From Arenivirga flava (GTDB lineage: Bacteria; Actinomycetota; Actinomycetes; Actinomycetales; Microbacteriaceae), in contig NZ_BSUL01000001.1 of assembly GCF_030161575.1 (NCBI RefSeq), positions 3,019,809 through 3,083,808 on the forward strand: DNA of 64,000 nucleotides, read 5' to 3'. Of the stretch, positions 33,912-43,291 are shown one piece after another. Made by a program: the position numbers and the translations under genes. The notes below the pieces were generated by a model. The model ran no database searches. It saw only the letters and a program-made list of their open reading frames with translations, and had not been told where the DNA came from. Each line of letters starts with the position of its first letter. Position 1 is the stretch's first letter.

Positions 33912-36900
33912 GCGACGCCGGCTCCGCGCGCATCAGCGCGGTCGACCTCGCCGCGGCGATCGGCCTGCCCCGGCCGACCGACGAGCAGGCCGCCGTGATC
34001 GAATCGCCCATGGAGCCCTCGCTCGTCGTCGCTGGCGCCGGCAGCGGCAAGACCGAGACGATGGCGAGCCGCGTGCTCTGGCTGCTCGCGAACGGCCGCG
34101 TCGGCGTGCCCGGCATCCTCGGGCTCACCTTCACGCGCAAGGCGGCCGGCGAGCTCGGCAAGCGCATCGGCGAGCGCATCGCGCAGCTCGAGGCGGCCGG
34201 GCTGCTGCCGGGCGAGTTCGACCCCTTCGACGCGCCGACGATCACCACCTACAACGCCTTCGCGAACACCGTGTTCCGCGACAACGCCCTGCTGGTGGGC
34301 CGCGAAGCCGAGGCCACCGTGCTCGGCGAGCCGAGCGCCTGGCAGCTCGCCCGGGGACTCGTCGCCCGCAGCCTCGACGACCGGCTCGCGCAGCTCGGCA
34401 AGTCGCCCGACGCGCTCACGCAGGCGGTGCTCGACCTGGGCCGCGCGATGGGCGAGCACGTCGCCGCCCCCGACGCGGTGCGGGCCGAGGCCGAGCGTTT
34501 CGCGGGGCTGCTCGACCTGCCCGCCGGCAAGCGGACGCCCTACGCCTCGGTGCTCGCCGCCGTCGAGTCGGTCTCGGCGCTGCCGCCGCTGGTCGACCTC
34601 GCCGTCGCGTTCGCCGAGCTCAAGGAGCAGCGCGGGCTCGTCGAGTTCAGCGATCAGGTCGCCCTGGCCCTGCAGGTGGTCGAGGGCTCGCCGCAGGTGG
34701 CCCGCGATCTGCGCGAGCGCTTCCCGGTCGTGCTGCTCGACGAGTACCAGGACACCTCGGTGGTGCAGACCCGGCTGCTCGCCGGGCTGTTCCGCGGTGC
34801 GGCCGTCATGGGCGTGGGAGACCCGCACCAGTCGATCTACGGTTTCCGCGGTGCCAGCGCCGCCAACCTCGGGCGCTTCCTCGTCGACTTCGCGGCGCCG
34901 CCCGCCGCACGTGGCGAAGGCCCCGGCCCGGTCGGCCGCTACGCGCTGGCCACGAGCTGGCGCAACGCCGAGTCGGTGCTCGCAGCCGCCAACGCCCTCG
35001 TCGACCCGCTCTCGCGCGCCTCCGCAGTGCCGGTCGAGCGGTTGCGCCCCGCCCGGGCGCGCCGGCCGGCACGATCGAGCTGGCCTACCCCGAGACCCTG
35101 CCCGAGGAGGCGGATGCGGTGGCGGCGTGGTTCGCCGACGCCCTCCGATCCGCCCGCCGCGAGGGGCGCGAGCCGCCGACCGCGGCGATCCTGTTCCGCT
35201 CCCGATCGACCATGCCCTCCTTCGGGGCCGCGCTCGAGGCGGCCGGGGTGCCGTACCGCATCCTCGGACTCGGCGGGCTGCTCGCCCAGCCCGAGATCGT
35301 CGACCTCGTCAGCTGCCTGCGGGTGCTGCACGATCCGCAGGCCGGCAGCGCCCTCATCCGCCTGCTCGCCGGTGCCCGCTGGCGCATCGGCCTCGCCGAC
35401 ATCGCCGCGCTGCGCGACGTGGCCCGCTGGCTCTTCGACCGAGACCACGCGCTCGGCCGGCTCGACGACGAGGTGCGCCGCAAGCTGCGCTCCTCGGTCG
35501 CCGCGGGCGAGGACGGCTCGCTCGTCGACGCCCTCGACTTCGTCGCGACGGCGCCCGAGGGCCACGGCCGCCTGGCCGCCATCAGCCCGGACGGGTTGCA
35601 GCGGATGCGCGCCCTCGGCCGCGAGCTGACCGGGCTGCGCCGGCACGGCGGCCTCGACCTCGTCGAGCTCGTCGCGCTCGTGCAGCAGCAGCTGCGCCTC
35701 GACCTCGAGGTGACGGCGAACGACCGCAATCGGCACGGCTCCGCCTACCTACACGCCTTCGCGGAGGAGGTCGCCGGCTACGCGGCCGCCGAGGAGCAGG
35801 CCACGCTGGGCGGGCTGCTCGGTTGGCTCGACGCCGCCGCGCGCCGGGACGACCTCGGGCCTCGCCAGGACGAGGCCGAGCGCGGCACCGTGCAGCTGCT
35901 CACCGTGCACGGCTCGAAGGGGCTCGAGTGGGACCTCGTCGCCGTGCCACGTCTCGTCGAGGGCGAGTTCCCCGGCAGCTTCCGCGAGGGGCGCGGATGG
36001 ACGGCGTTCGGGCAGCTGCCCTTCCCCTTCCGGGGCGACGCGGCCGAGCTGCCCGAGCTGGGCTGGCAGGGCTGCGAGACGCAGAAGGAGGTCGACGAGC
36101 AGCTCACTCGGTTCAAGGACGCGCTCGACACGCGGCACCACGCCGAGGAGCGCCGGCTCGTCTACGTCGCCCTCACCCGCGCTCGCAGCGCGCTGCTGCT
36201 CAGCGGCGCGTACTGGGCCGGGCAGAGCAGGCCGCGCGGCCCCAGCGTCTACCTGCGCGAGCTCGAGGCGCTCGGTGCCATCCCGGCACTGCCCGAGGCG
36301 ACCGCGCTCGAGGAGGACCCGCTCGACGAGGCGAAGCGCTCGCTGGCCTGGCCGGTCGACCCGCTGGGGGAGCGGCGCGCGCGGGTCGAGACCGCCGCCG
36401 CCGCGGTGCGCTCCGCGATCGCCGGATCGCGGGGCGCTGCGGATCCCCGTGGCGACCGAACCACCGACTGGGACACCGAGATCGATCTGCTGCTCGCCGA
36501 ACGCGAGCGGACGCGTGCCGGCGCCGCCGCGACCAGCCTGCCCACCCGCGTGCCCGCCTCGCGCTTCAAGGACTACGTCTCCGATCCGGATGCGGTGGCC
36601 GCCGAGCTGCGCCGTCCCATGCCGCAGCGCCCCTACAAGGCGACGCGGCTCGGCACGCTCTTCCACCGCTGGGTCGAGCAGCGCTCGGGCCTCACCGGGC
36701 TCGGCGAGTCGATCGACGGCGTCGCGAGCGAGCGCGACGACGAGCTGGAGCACGGTCCCGAGGCGGCGGCGCTGGCCGGGCTGCAGGCCACGTTCGAGCG
36801 ATCGCCGTGGGCGGGGCTGGCACCGAGCGAGGTCGAGGTCGAGGTGCATCTGCCCTTCGACGGGCGCATCGTGGTCTGCAAGCTCGACGCCGTCTACGTC

Positions 36901-37152
36901 GACGGATCCGGGCGCTGCCAGATCGTCGACTGGAAGACGGGGCCCTCCCCGAGGAGCGACGCCGAGCTCGAGCTGCGCCAGCTGCAGCTGGCCCTCTACC
37001 GGCTCGCCTACGCGCGCTGGAAGGGGCTCGACCCGGCCCTCGTCGACGCCGTCTTCTACTACGTGGGCGAAGACCGCATCCTGCGTCCGGAGCGGCTCGA
37101 CGACGAGGCCGCGCTGCTGGCGCGGTGGCGGGCGGCCGTGCCCGCGGCCTGA
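33908..37152 (+). pseudogene. adnB: AdnB, helicase-nuclease subunit (frameshifted as read)
   Basis: Joined, about 1081 residues. The UvrD-type motor has Walker A AGAGSGKTETM (44-52), TFTRKAAGELGKRI, VVLLDEYQDTSVVQ and VGDPHQSIYGFRGA in the first frame. HGSKGLEWDLVAVPRLVEGE and RRLVYVALTRARSALLL lie in the second frame. The C-terminal RecB nuclease reads GTLFHRWVEQ and CQIVDWKTG with LRQLQLALYRLAYA. In mycobacteria AdnB is the lead motor. The frames split at the C4 run 35047-35050: one more C gives RLRPRPGAPAGTIELAYPE. ATG 33908 overlaps the adnA stop (ATGA), so the two are coupled. Sequencing error is the simplest cause. Confidence 0.9.
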
Positions 37153-37165
37153 GTGCTCCGGTCGG

Positions 37166-37182
37166 GCACGGCCCCGCCGTGC
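37166..37182. terminator. Short GC hairpin between convergent genes
   Basis: GCACGGC-CCC-GCCGTGC, a perfect 7-bp stem in the 33-base gap between the adnB stop and the stop of the leftward flavin monooxygenase. It is short and has no U-tract, so it is only a candidate. Confidence 0.5.
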
Positions 37183-37185
37183 GCG

Positions 37186-38565
37186 CTACCGCGTCCGCGA
37201 GCCGATCGTGAAGCGGGCGCCGTGGTGCTCCTCGGGCAGCCGGTCCCCGCGCCCGTGCAGCTTGTGGCGCAGTGTGCCCTCCTCGTACGCCTCGGGGTAG
37301 ACGCCGCGGCGGCGCAGCTCGGGGATGACGAACTCGACGACGTCCTCGAAGGTGCCCGGCGTGATCGCGTAGGCGAGGTTGAAGCCGTCGACGTCGGTCT
37401 CGTCGACCCAGGCCTGCAGCTCGTCGGCGACCTCGGTGGGCGAGCCGACGAGGAACGGGCCGAGACCGCCGATGGCGCCGAGCCGCGCGATGTCCCGCAC
37501 CGTCCACTCGCGTCCCTCCTCGTCGGCGCCCTGGAAGTTCGCGACCGCCGACTGGATCGCGTTGCTGCGCACGTCGCCGATCGGGTCGTCCAGGTCGTAC
37601 TGCGAGAGGTCGACGCCCATCCATCCGGACATGAACACCAGCGCGCCCTCCTCGGACGCGTAGGAGAGGTAGTCGGCGTGCTTGGCGTGCGCCTTCTCGC
37701 TGGTCTCATCGGTGATGATCGTGAGCAGGGTGTAGATCTTCGCGGAGTCGCGGGCGCGGCCGGCGGCCTCGAGGGCGTCGCGGATGCGCGAGACCGTGCC
37801 TTTGAGCACCGCCTTCGTCGGCGCGGCGACGAAGATCGCCTCCGCGTTGCCGGCGGCGAAGGCGACGCCCCGCGGTGAGGCCCCGGCCTGGTAGATGACG
37901 GGGGTGCGCTGCGGCGAGGGCTCGGAGATGTGGATGCCCGGCACCGTGAAGTGCTCGCCGTGGTGGCCGATCTCGTGCACCTTCGACGGGTCGGTGAAGA
38001 CGCCGGCCTCGCGGTCGCGCACGACGGCGTCGTCCTCCCACGACCCCTCCCAGAGCTTGTAGAGCACCTCGAGGTACTCGTCCGCCACGTCGTAGCGCTG
38101 GTCGTGCTCGAGCTGGTCGTCGTGTCCCATGTTGCGCGCGGCGCTCGGCAGGTATCCGGTCACCACGTTCCAGCCGACGCGACCCTTCGTGAGGTGGTCG
38201 AGCGTGGTCATCCGGCGCGCGAACGGGTAGGGGTGCTCGTAGGCCGTGCCGGCGGTGATGCCGAAACCGAGGTGCTCCGTTACCGCCGCCATCGCCGAGA
38301 CGAGCAGGATGGGGTCGTTGACCGGCACCTGCGCGCCGTGCCGGATCGCGGCCTCGTTGGATCCGCCGTACACGTCGTAGGTGCCGAGCACGTCGGCGAT
38401 GAAGATGCCGTCGAAGGCGCCGCGCTCGAGCAGCTGCGCGAGCTCGGTCCAGTACGAGAGCTCCTTGTAGCGCCAGGACTGGTCGTCGGGGTGCCGCCAG
38501 AGTCCGGAGGACTGGTGCGCGACGCAGTTCATGTCGAACGCGTTGAAGCGGATCTGCTTGGTCAT
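37186..38565 (-). CDS. LLM-class flavin monooxygenase (NtaA/SnaA/DszA type)
   Basis: 459 residues. Family signatures include RFNAFDMNCVAHQSSGLWRH, FDGIFIADVLGTYDVYGGS, GFGITAGTAYEHPYPFARRM and WNVVTGYLPSAARNMG, then VIYQAGASPRGVAFAAGNAE. These enzymes use FMNH2 supplied by a separate reductase to oxidise sulfur compounds, nitrilotriacetate and similar xenobiotics. No flavin reductase is next to it. ATG 38565 is chosen because MTKQIRFNAF is the normal family start. The gene is part of an accessory block and is divergent from a cytochrome b5-like lipoprotein gene. Confidence 0.88.
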   Translation of the reverse strand: MTKQIRFNAFDMNCVAHQSSGLWRHPDDQSWRYKELSYWTELAQLLERGAFDGIFIADVLGTYDVYGGSNEAAIRHGAQVPVNDPILLVSAMAAVTEHLGFGITAGTAYEHPYPFARRMTTLDHLTKGRVGWNVVTGYLPSAARNMGHDDQLEHDQRYDVADEYLEVLYKLWEGSWEDDAVVRDREAGVFTDPSKVHEIGHHGEHFTVPGIHISEPSPQRTPVIYQAGASPRGVAFAAGNAEAIFVAAPTKAVLKGTVSRIRDALEAAGRARDSAKIYTLLTIITDETSEKAHAKHADYLSYASEEGALVFMSGWMGVDLSQYDLDDPIGDVRSNAIQSAVANFQGADEEGREWTVRDIARLGAIGGLGPFLVGSPTEVADELQAWVDETDVDGFNLAYAITPGTFEDVVEFVIPELRRRGVYPEAYEEGTLRHKLHGRGDRLPEEHHGARFTIGSRTR

Positions 38566-38686
38566 CCGGCCATCGTGCGGTGCGGCTGCGCGGCTGTCGA
38601 GCGGCGTGCAACACGGCGTCACAGGCCCCGTCGAGGCGGGCGGGCCAGGCTGGGCATCGACGATCCAGCGGATGAGAGGAACCACG

Positions 38687-39022
38687 ATGCGGCGACGCCT
38701 CGCGACGACCACCCTGACCGGCCTGGCGGCCGTGCTCCTGCTCGCGGCGTGCGCCGCACCCGAGGCCGCGGAGGAGGCGGACGGTCGCGACATCGCCCTG
38801 AGCGAGGTCGAGCAGAACGCCTCCGCCGAGTCGTGCTGGGTCGCGATCGACGGCGATGTGTACGACCTCACCGAGTGGATCCCGCAGCACCCGGGCGGCG
38901 CCGACCGCATCGAGGCGCTCTGCGGCACCGACGGCACCGCGCAGTTCGAGGGCCAGCACGGCGGGCAGGGTGGTCCCGAATCGCAGCTCGAGGAGTTCCG
39001 CATCGGCGAGCTCGCCGACTGA
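38687..39022 (+). CDS. Cytochrome b5-like haem-binding lipoprotein
   Basis: 111 residues. A signal peptide ends in the lipobox LAAC with Cys22. The mature part is a single cytochrome b5-type domain: SCWVAIDGDVYDLTEWIPQH leads into the haem-ligand motif HPGG (68-71), and a second ligand candidate is His91 in EGQHGGQ. So this is probably an outer-face, membrane-anchored haem protein that shuttles electrons. The partner is unknown. GAGAGGA upstream supports ATG 38687. It is divergent from the flavin monooxygenase and converges on the LysR gene. Confidence 0.85.
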   Translation: MRRRLATTTLTGLAAVLLLAACAAPEAAEEADGRDIALSEVEQNASAESCWVAIDGDVYDLTEWIPQHPGGADRIEALCGTDGTAQFEGQHGGQGGPESQLEEFRIGELAD

Positions 39023-39047
39023 GCCGGCGCGTGCATCCGCTGCCCGC

Positions 39048-39935
39048 CTACCGCCCGTCGCCGCGCCGCTCCTCGTAGCCGACCCCGGTCGTCGTCGCTG
39101 GCCGGTCGAGGATCGCGGCGCTGAGGGCGTCGACGGGGCCGCGCGCCGCCGTCGGGTTGTCGAGCAGCACGAAGTCGATCTCGGGCAGCGCGGGCAGAGC
39201 GGATGCGGCGGGCACGTGCACGAGGTCCTGCGGCACCAGCGACTGCGGCAGGGCGGTGACCCCCAGGCCGGCCCGCACTGCGGCGTGGACGCCGTGCACC
39301 TCGCGGCTGGTGCAGGTGATCCGCCAGGTGCGCCCGCCGCGCTCGAGCGCCGCGAGCGCCGCCGCCCGGCTGAGGCTGGGGGAGGCGTAGACGACGAGCG
39401 GCACCGGCACCCCGGCCTCGACCACGTGATCGCGGTGCGCGGCCCAGACCAGCCGGTCGCGGCGCACCAGCCTGCCGCGCTCCGTGCCGGCCTCCTGCTT
39501 GACGAACACGAGGTCGAGCTGGCGCGCGTCGAGCCGGCGGGCGAGGCCTCCCGATTGGGCCACCGTCAGCTCGAGGTTGATCTGCGGATAGGACTGCCTG
39601 AAGTCCCGCAGGATGCGCGGCAGCTGCGTGAGCGAGAGATCGTCGGAAGCGCCGAAGCGCAACCGCCCCTTCACCGCCGAGCCGGTGAAGTAGCCGGCGG
39701 CGTGGTCGTGCGCCGCGAGGATCGTGCGGGCGAAGCCGGCCATCGCGTCGCCGTTGTCGCTGAGCCGCACGCCGCGGGTGTCGCGCAGCACGAGCTGCCG
39801 ACCGGCGGCCTGCTCGAGGCGCTGCACGTGCTGGCTGACGGTCGGCTGGCTCAGCCCGAGCTGCGCCGCGGCCTGCGTGAAGTTGTGCGTGTCGGCCACG
39901 GCGAGGAACGTGCGCAGCAGGACCGGATCGAACAT
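39048..39935 (-). CDS. LysR-family transcriptional regulator
   Basis: 295 residues. The winged HTH spans residues 1-60 (LLRTFLAVADTHNFTQAAAQ, LSQPTVSQHVQRLEQAAGR), followed by the usual linker helix and a substrate-binding domain (GRLRFGASDDLSLTQLPRIL). It is divergent from an MFS exporter gene with a 90-base shared control region containing a dyad. The classic LysR arrangement suggests it controls that transporter in response to a small ligand. Confidence 0.93.
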   Translation of the reverse strand: MFDPVLLRTFLAVADTHNFTQAAAQLGLSQPTVSQHVQRLEQAAGRQLVLRDTRGVRLSDNGDAMAGFARTILAAHDHAAGYFTGSAVKGRLRFGASDDLSLTQLPRILRDFRQSYPQINLELTVAQSGGLARRLDARQLDLVFVKQEAGTERGRLVRRDRLVWAAHRDHVVEAGVPVPLVVYASPSLSRAAALAALERGGRTWRITCTSREVHGVHAAVRAGLGVTALPQSLVPQDLVHVPAASALPALPEIDFVLLDNPTAARGPVDALSAAILDRPATTTGVGYEERRGDGR

Positions 39936-39955
39936 GGCCGTCCCCTCGTCATTGA

Positions 39956-39977
39956 GCTATCCAATGGCACTGATAGC
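39956..39977. promoter_or_regulatory. Dyad operator between LysR and MFS genes
   Basis: GCTATC-N10-GATAGC is a perfect 6-bp dyad with the spacing of a LysR-type recognition site, in an unusually AT-rich patch (39950-40000) of a GC-rich genome. It lies 21 bases upstream of the LysR start and about 50 upstream of the MFS start. Confidence 0.55.
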
Positions 39978-40025
39978 CGTGATCGTATATCGCAATGGCG
40001 AGTCGGTCCATAGCCTGGAAGGGCC

Positions 40026-41351
40026 ATGCCGACGATCGAGATCCCGCCCACCGCCCCCGTCCCGATCCAGACCGAACGCCCGCGCTGGCGCGACACCTTC
40101 GCGGCCCTGCGCATCCCGAACTACCGGCTCTACGTCATCGCCCAGGCCGTGTCGAACACGAGCTTCTGGATGCAGCGCATCGCCATCGACTGGCTCGTGC
40201 TCGAGCTCACCGGCTCGCTCGCCGCGGTCGGCCTCACCGTGGCCATGCAGTTCCTGCCCGTGCTGCTGCTCGGTCCCTGGGGCGGCGTCCTCGCCGATCG
40301 CTTCTCCAAACGCATCCTGCTGATCATCACCCAGTCGAGCGCCGCGGTGCTCGTCGCGACGCTGGCCGCCCTGGCCCTCACCGGCGCCGTCGAGCTCTGG
40401 CACATCTACGCGATCTCCGCGGCGCTCGGCCTCGGTGCCGTCGTCGACCAGCCGGCCCGGGCCGTCTTCGTCAGCGAGATGGTCGGCACCGCGATGCTGC
40501 GCAACGCCATCAGCCTGAACGCCTCGATCTTCCACCTCGGCGGGCTGCTCGGCCCCGCCGTGAGCGGCGCCCTGATCGTCGTGATCGGCTCCGGCTGGTC
40601 GATCGCGGCGAACGCGCTCGCCTGCCTCATCGTCGTGGCCAGCCTGCTGCTCATGCGCACCGCCGAGCTGCACCCGGTGACGCCCGCGCCGCGCGAGAAG
40701 GGGCAGATCCGGCAGGCCCTCGCCTACGTGCGCCGCAAGCCGGCCATCGCCTGGACGCTCGTGCTGCTCGCCTCCGTGTCGGTGTTCGGCATGACCCTGC
40801 CGACGCTGCTCGCCGCCTTCGCCGACCGCGTCTACGGCAGCGGCGCGGCCGGCTACGGCCTGCTCTCCTCCATCGCGGCCATCGGCGCCTTCGCCGGCGC
40901 GCTCGGCTCCACGCGGGTGCGCGTGGTGCGGCTGCGCAGCACCGTCACCTTCGCCGGGCTCTTCGGCCTCGCCATGGTGCTGGCGTCGATGGCCCCCGTG
41001 ATGGCCGTCTTCGCCATGGCCATCCTCGGCGTCGGCCTGGCCCGGCTACTCTTCGTCATCTGCTCCGACTCGCTCGTGCAGCTCTCGTCGAATCTGGCCA
41101 TCCGCGGCCGGGTCATGGCGCTCTTCGTCATGGTGCTCACCGGCGGCCAGGCGATCGGCGGCCCCGTCATCGGCTGGATCAGCGAGGAGCTGGGACCGCG
41201 CGTGGCCATGTCCATCGCCGGCGGCGTGCCGCTGCTCACCGCCGTCGTCGTGGCGCTCGTGCTGGCGCGCACCCGGCAGTGGACGCTGCGCTTCACCCTG
41301 CGCCGCGGCTCGGCGCTCGTGTCGATCGTGCGCGCCGGCCGCGCGGTCTGA
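40026..41351 (+). CDS. MFS transporter, EntS/MFS_3-like exporter
   Basis: 441 residues with about 12 membrane helices. The N-terminal half has RIPNYRLYVIAQAVSNTSFW, WLVLELTGSLAAVGLTVAMQ and GGVLADRFSKR, the MFS_3 (enterobactin-exporter-like) signature, and DQPARAVFVSEMVG follows. Such proteins export drugs or siderophores by proton antiport. It is paired with a divergent LysR regulator, so expression is probably inducible. TAGCCT (40011-40016) nine bases before the ATG may be its -10. Confidence 0.9.
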   Translation: MPTIEIPPTAPVPIQTERPRWRDTFAALRIPNYRLYVIAQAVSNTSFWMQRIAIDWLVLELTGSLAAVGLTVAMQFLPVLLLGPWGGVLADRFSKRILLIITQSSAAVLVATLAALALTGAVELWHIYAISAALGLGAVVDQPARAVFVSEMVGTAMLRNAISLNASIFHLGGLLGPAVSGALIVVIGSGWSIAANALACLIVVASLLLMRTAELHPVTPAPREKGQIRQALAYVRRKPAIAWTLVLLASVSVFGMTLPTLLAAFADRVYGSGAAGYGLLSSIAAIGAFAGALGSTRVRVVRLRSTVTFAGLFGLAMVLASMAPVMAVFAMAILGVGLARLLFVICSDSLVQLSSNLAIRGRVMALFVMVLTGGQAIGGPVIGWISEELGPRVAMSIAGGVPLLTAVVVALVLARTRQWTLRFTLRRGSALVSIVRAGRAV

Positions 41352-41469
41352 GCCTGTCCGGGTCCGAGCGCCCGCGGGGTGCACCCTCAGCGGCTCGGGC
41401 CGCAGTGCGCCCCGGCATCCGCGTCGGGTGCTCCCCGACGTTCCGCCCCGCGGCCTCGAGTCGCTGCGC

Positions 41470-41957
41470 GGATGCGCGCATCCGCTCGGTGACTCAGTGC
41501 CGTGACGACGTGTCAGCGGCGTGCACGGTGCTGAGTCGTCGCGTCGGTGCTGTCTCGGGTGCGTCGGTGGTGACCGGTTGCGTCGGTGGTGACCGGGCGC
41601 GTCGGTGCTGGTCGGGTTCGTCGGTGCTGGGGCGTCGCCACGGTGCTGACTCGGGTGCGTCGGGTGGGATGCGCGCATCCGCCCGGTGACTCAGCGCCGT
41701 GACGACGTGTCAGCGGCGTGTACGGTGCTGAGTCGTCGCGTCGGTGCTGTCTCGGTCGCGTCGGTGCTGTCTCGGTTGCGTCGGTGGTGACCGGTTGCGT
41801 CGGTGGTGGTCGGGTTCGTCGGTGCTGGTCGGGTTCGTCGGTGCTGGGGCGTCGCCATGGTGCTGGCTCGGGTGCGTCGGGTGGGATGCGCGCATCCGCT
41901 CGGTGACTCAGCGCCGTGACGACGTGTCAGCGGCGTGTACGGTGCTGAGTCGTCGCG
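41470..41957. repeat. Three long direct repeats with a palindromic core and minisatellite spacers
   Basis: A unit of about 74 bases starts at 41470, 41667 and 41884. It begins with the palindrome GGATGCGCGCATCC and carries an imperfect hairpin whose arms are ACTCAGCGCCGT and ACGGTGCTGAGT (41906-41950 in copy 3). The spacers of about 125-145 bases are built from short GCGTCGGTGGTGACCGGTT-like units repeated four to seven times. The 664-base gap from 41352 to 42015 holds no convincing gene; frames through it give only low-complexity repeats. Confidence 0.85.
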
Positions 41958-42015
41958 TAGGCGCTGACTCGAGCGCGTCGGCGCTGATCGCGCGCGTCCG
42001 TGCTGACTCGCGCGC

Positions 42016-43218
42016 TCAGGCGGACGCGGAGGCGGTGCGCGCGTTGTCGCGGTCGGCGACGGGTCGCACCGCGTCGGCGGCGGCAGCGGATGCGGCGACG
42101 GCGGCCGCGAGGCCGCTCTCGGCCTCGGCGGGGCCGGTCGGCGAGGCACCCGAGGTGCTGCGCGGCGAGGCACCCGGGCGAGCACCCCGCGTGGCACCGG
42201 CGGGCGATGTCGCGGACGCGGGGCTCGGCGTCGCGGACCGCACGGGCTCGCCGGCGGCCACGGCGGATGCGCTCGCCCGGGCGGCCGCGGAGGTCGCCCC
42301 CGTCACCGGGTCGTCGAGGTCGTCGGCGGTGCTGTCGACGATCGCGTGCAGCATCTCGACGGCGTCGTCCACGATCTCCGTGCTGCGGGTCGTCGTGCCG
42401 TGCAGCAGCCACTTGGCCACCTCGAGCTCCGCCTGCAGCACGGCGCGGGCGCGCAGGTGCCGGTCGTTGCCGCCGCGCTCGCGGGCGTAGCTGGCGAAGG
42501 CCGCGGCCGTGACATCCTCGGCACCGGTGCCGAGCAGCCACGCGAGGTCGCTCGCCGGGTCGCCGACCTTGAGCCCCTGCCAGCCGAGCACGGCCGTGAC
42601 CGATCCGCCCGCGCTGAGGAAGGAGTCGGGGGAGAGGGCGTCGTTGATCACGGTCGGGGCGAACTGCCAGAGCACGGGCTCCTCGGTGGCGCGCTCCCAG
42701 CGGCCGAGCAGTGCGGAGGGGACCAGGCCGGTCGCGCTGGCGCGGTCCATCACGCCGACGCAGGTGCGCAGCACCTCGTGCGCGGTCAGCTGCGGCAGCC
42801 CCGCATCCGCCACGAAGCTGGTCGGCAGGGAATGGATGGCGGCGATCGCGTGACCGATCGAGCCGGCCAGCTCCGCGTCGATGCGCGCCAGGCGCACGAC
42901 GGAGCCGTAGAGGTAGTCGGAGACGATCGCCCGGGTCGGCCCGATCGAGGCCTGGCCGGCGATGGTCGGCACGGTGAAGGGGAGCCGGCTGCGCACGCCG
43001 GTGCTGAGGGCGCGCAGCCCCACGGCGTCGGCGGACTGCGTCGACTCCGCGGCCTGGCTGCGCGGGGCCCGGATGATCCACTGGCCGCCGTCGCGCGCCG
43101 TGAGCAGGGCGGCGTCGTAGTCGCCCTCGCCGGTGCCGTGCGCGCTGGCGCCGACGACGTCGAGACCCGAGACGGCCGCCGTCGCGAGGGCGGCTAGAGT
43201 GAGATGCGATCGGGCCAT
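42016..43218 (-). CDS. APH-like phosphotransferase with a low-complexity tail
   Basis: 400 residues. Residues 1 to about 300 have an aminoglycoside/macrolide-phosphotransferase-like fold (WIIRAPRSQAAESTQ, VSDYLYGSVV, IAAIHSLPTSFV). The region corresponding to the catalytic loop is changed: the usual HxDxxxxN is replaced by FAPTVINDALSPDSFL, and WQGLKVGDPASDLAWLLG follows. Loss of His/Asp in the Brenner loop makes kinase activity doubtful. The last 100 residues are an Ala/Ser/Pro-rich tail abutting the repeat array. TACCCT seven bases before ATG 43218 supports the start. It lies next to nudC, as in relatives. Confidence 0.75.
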   Translation of the reverse strand: MARSHLTLAALATAAVSGLDVVGASAHGTGEGDYDAALLTARDGGQWIIRAPRSQAAESTQSADAVGLRALSTGVRSRLPFTVPTIAGQASIGPTRAIVSDYLYGSVVRLARIDAELAGSIGHAIAAIHSLPTSFVADAGLPQLTAHEVLRTCVGVMDRASATGLVPSALLGRWERATEEPVLWQFAPTVINDALSPDSFLSAGGSVTAVLGWQGLKVGDPASDLAWLLGTGAEDVTAAAFASYARERGGNDRHLRARAVLQAELEVAKWLLHGTTTRSTEIVDDAVEMLHAIVDSTADDLDDPVTGATSAAARASASAVAAGEPVRSATPSPASATSPAGATRGARPGASPRSTSGASPTGPAEAESGLAAAVAASAAAADAVRPVADRDNARTASASA

Positions 43219-43291
43219 GCCCTCCAGGGTAGGTCGAGGCCATGTCCTCCCGGCCCAACGCCACGCACGTTCTCCCGACGATCGGCCTTCC

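Noticed and set aside
41470-42010. CRISPR array
   Set aside because: The repeats are about 74 bases with unequal spacers that are themselves short tandem repeats; no cas genes are present.
41690-42200. A repeat protein rich in His/Arg/Thr/Pro encoded by the array
   Set aside because: Frames through minisatellites stay open on both strands; there is no ribosome site or start conserved between copies.
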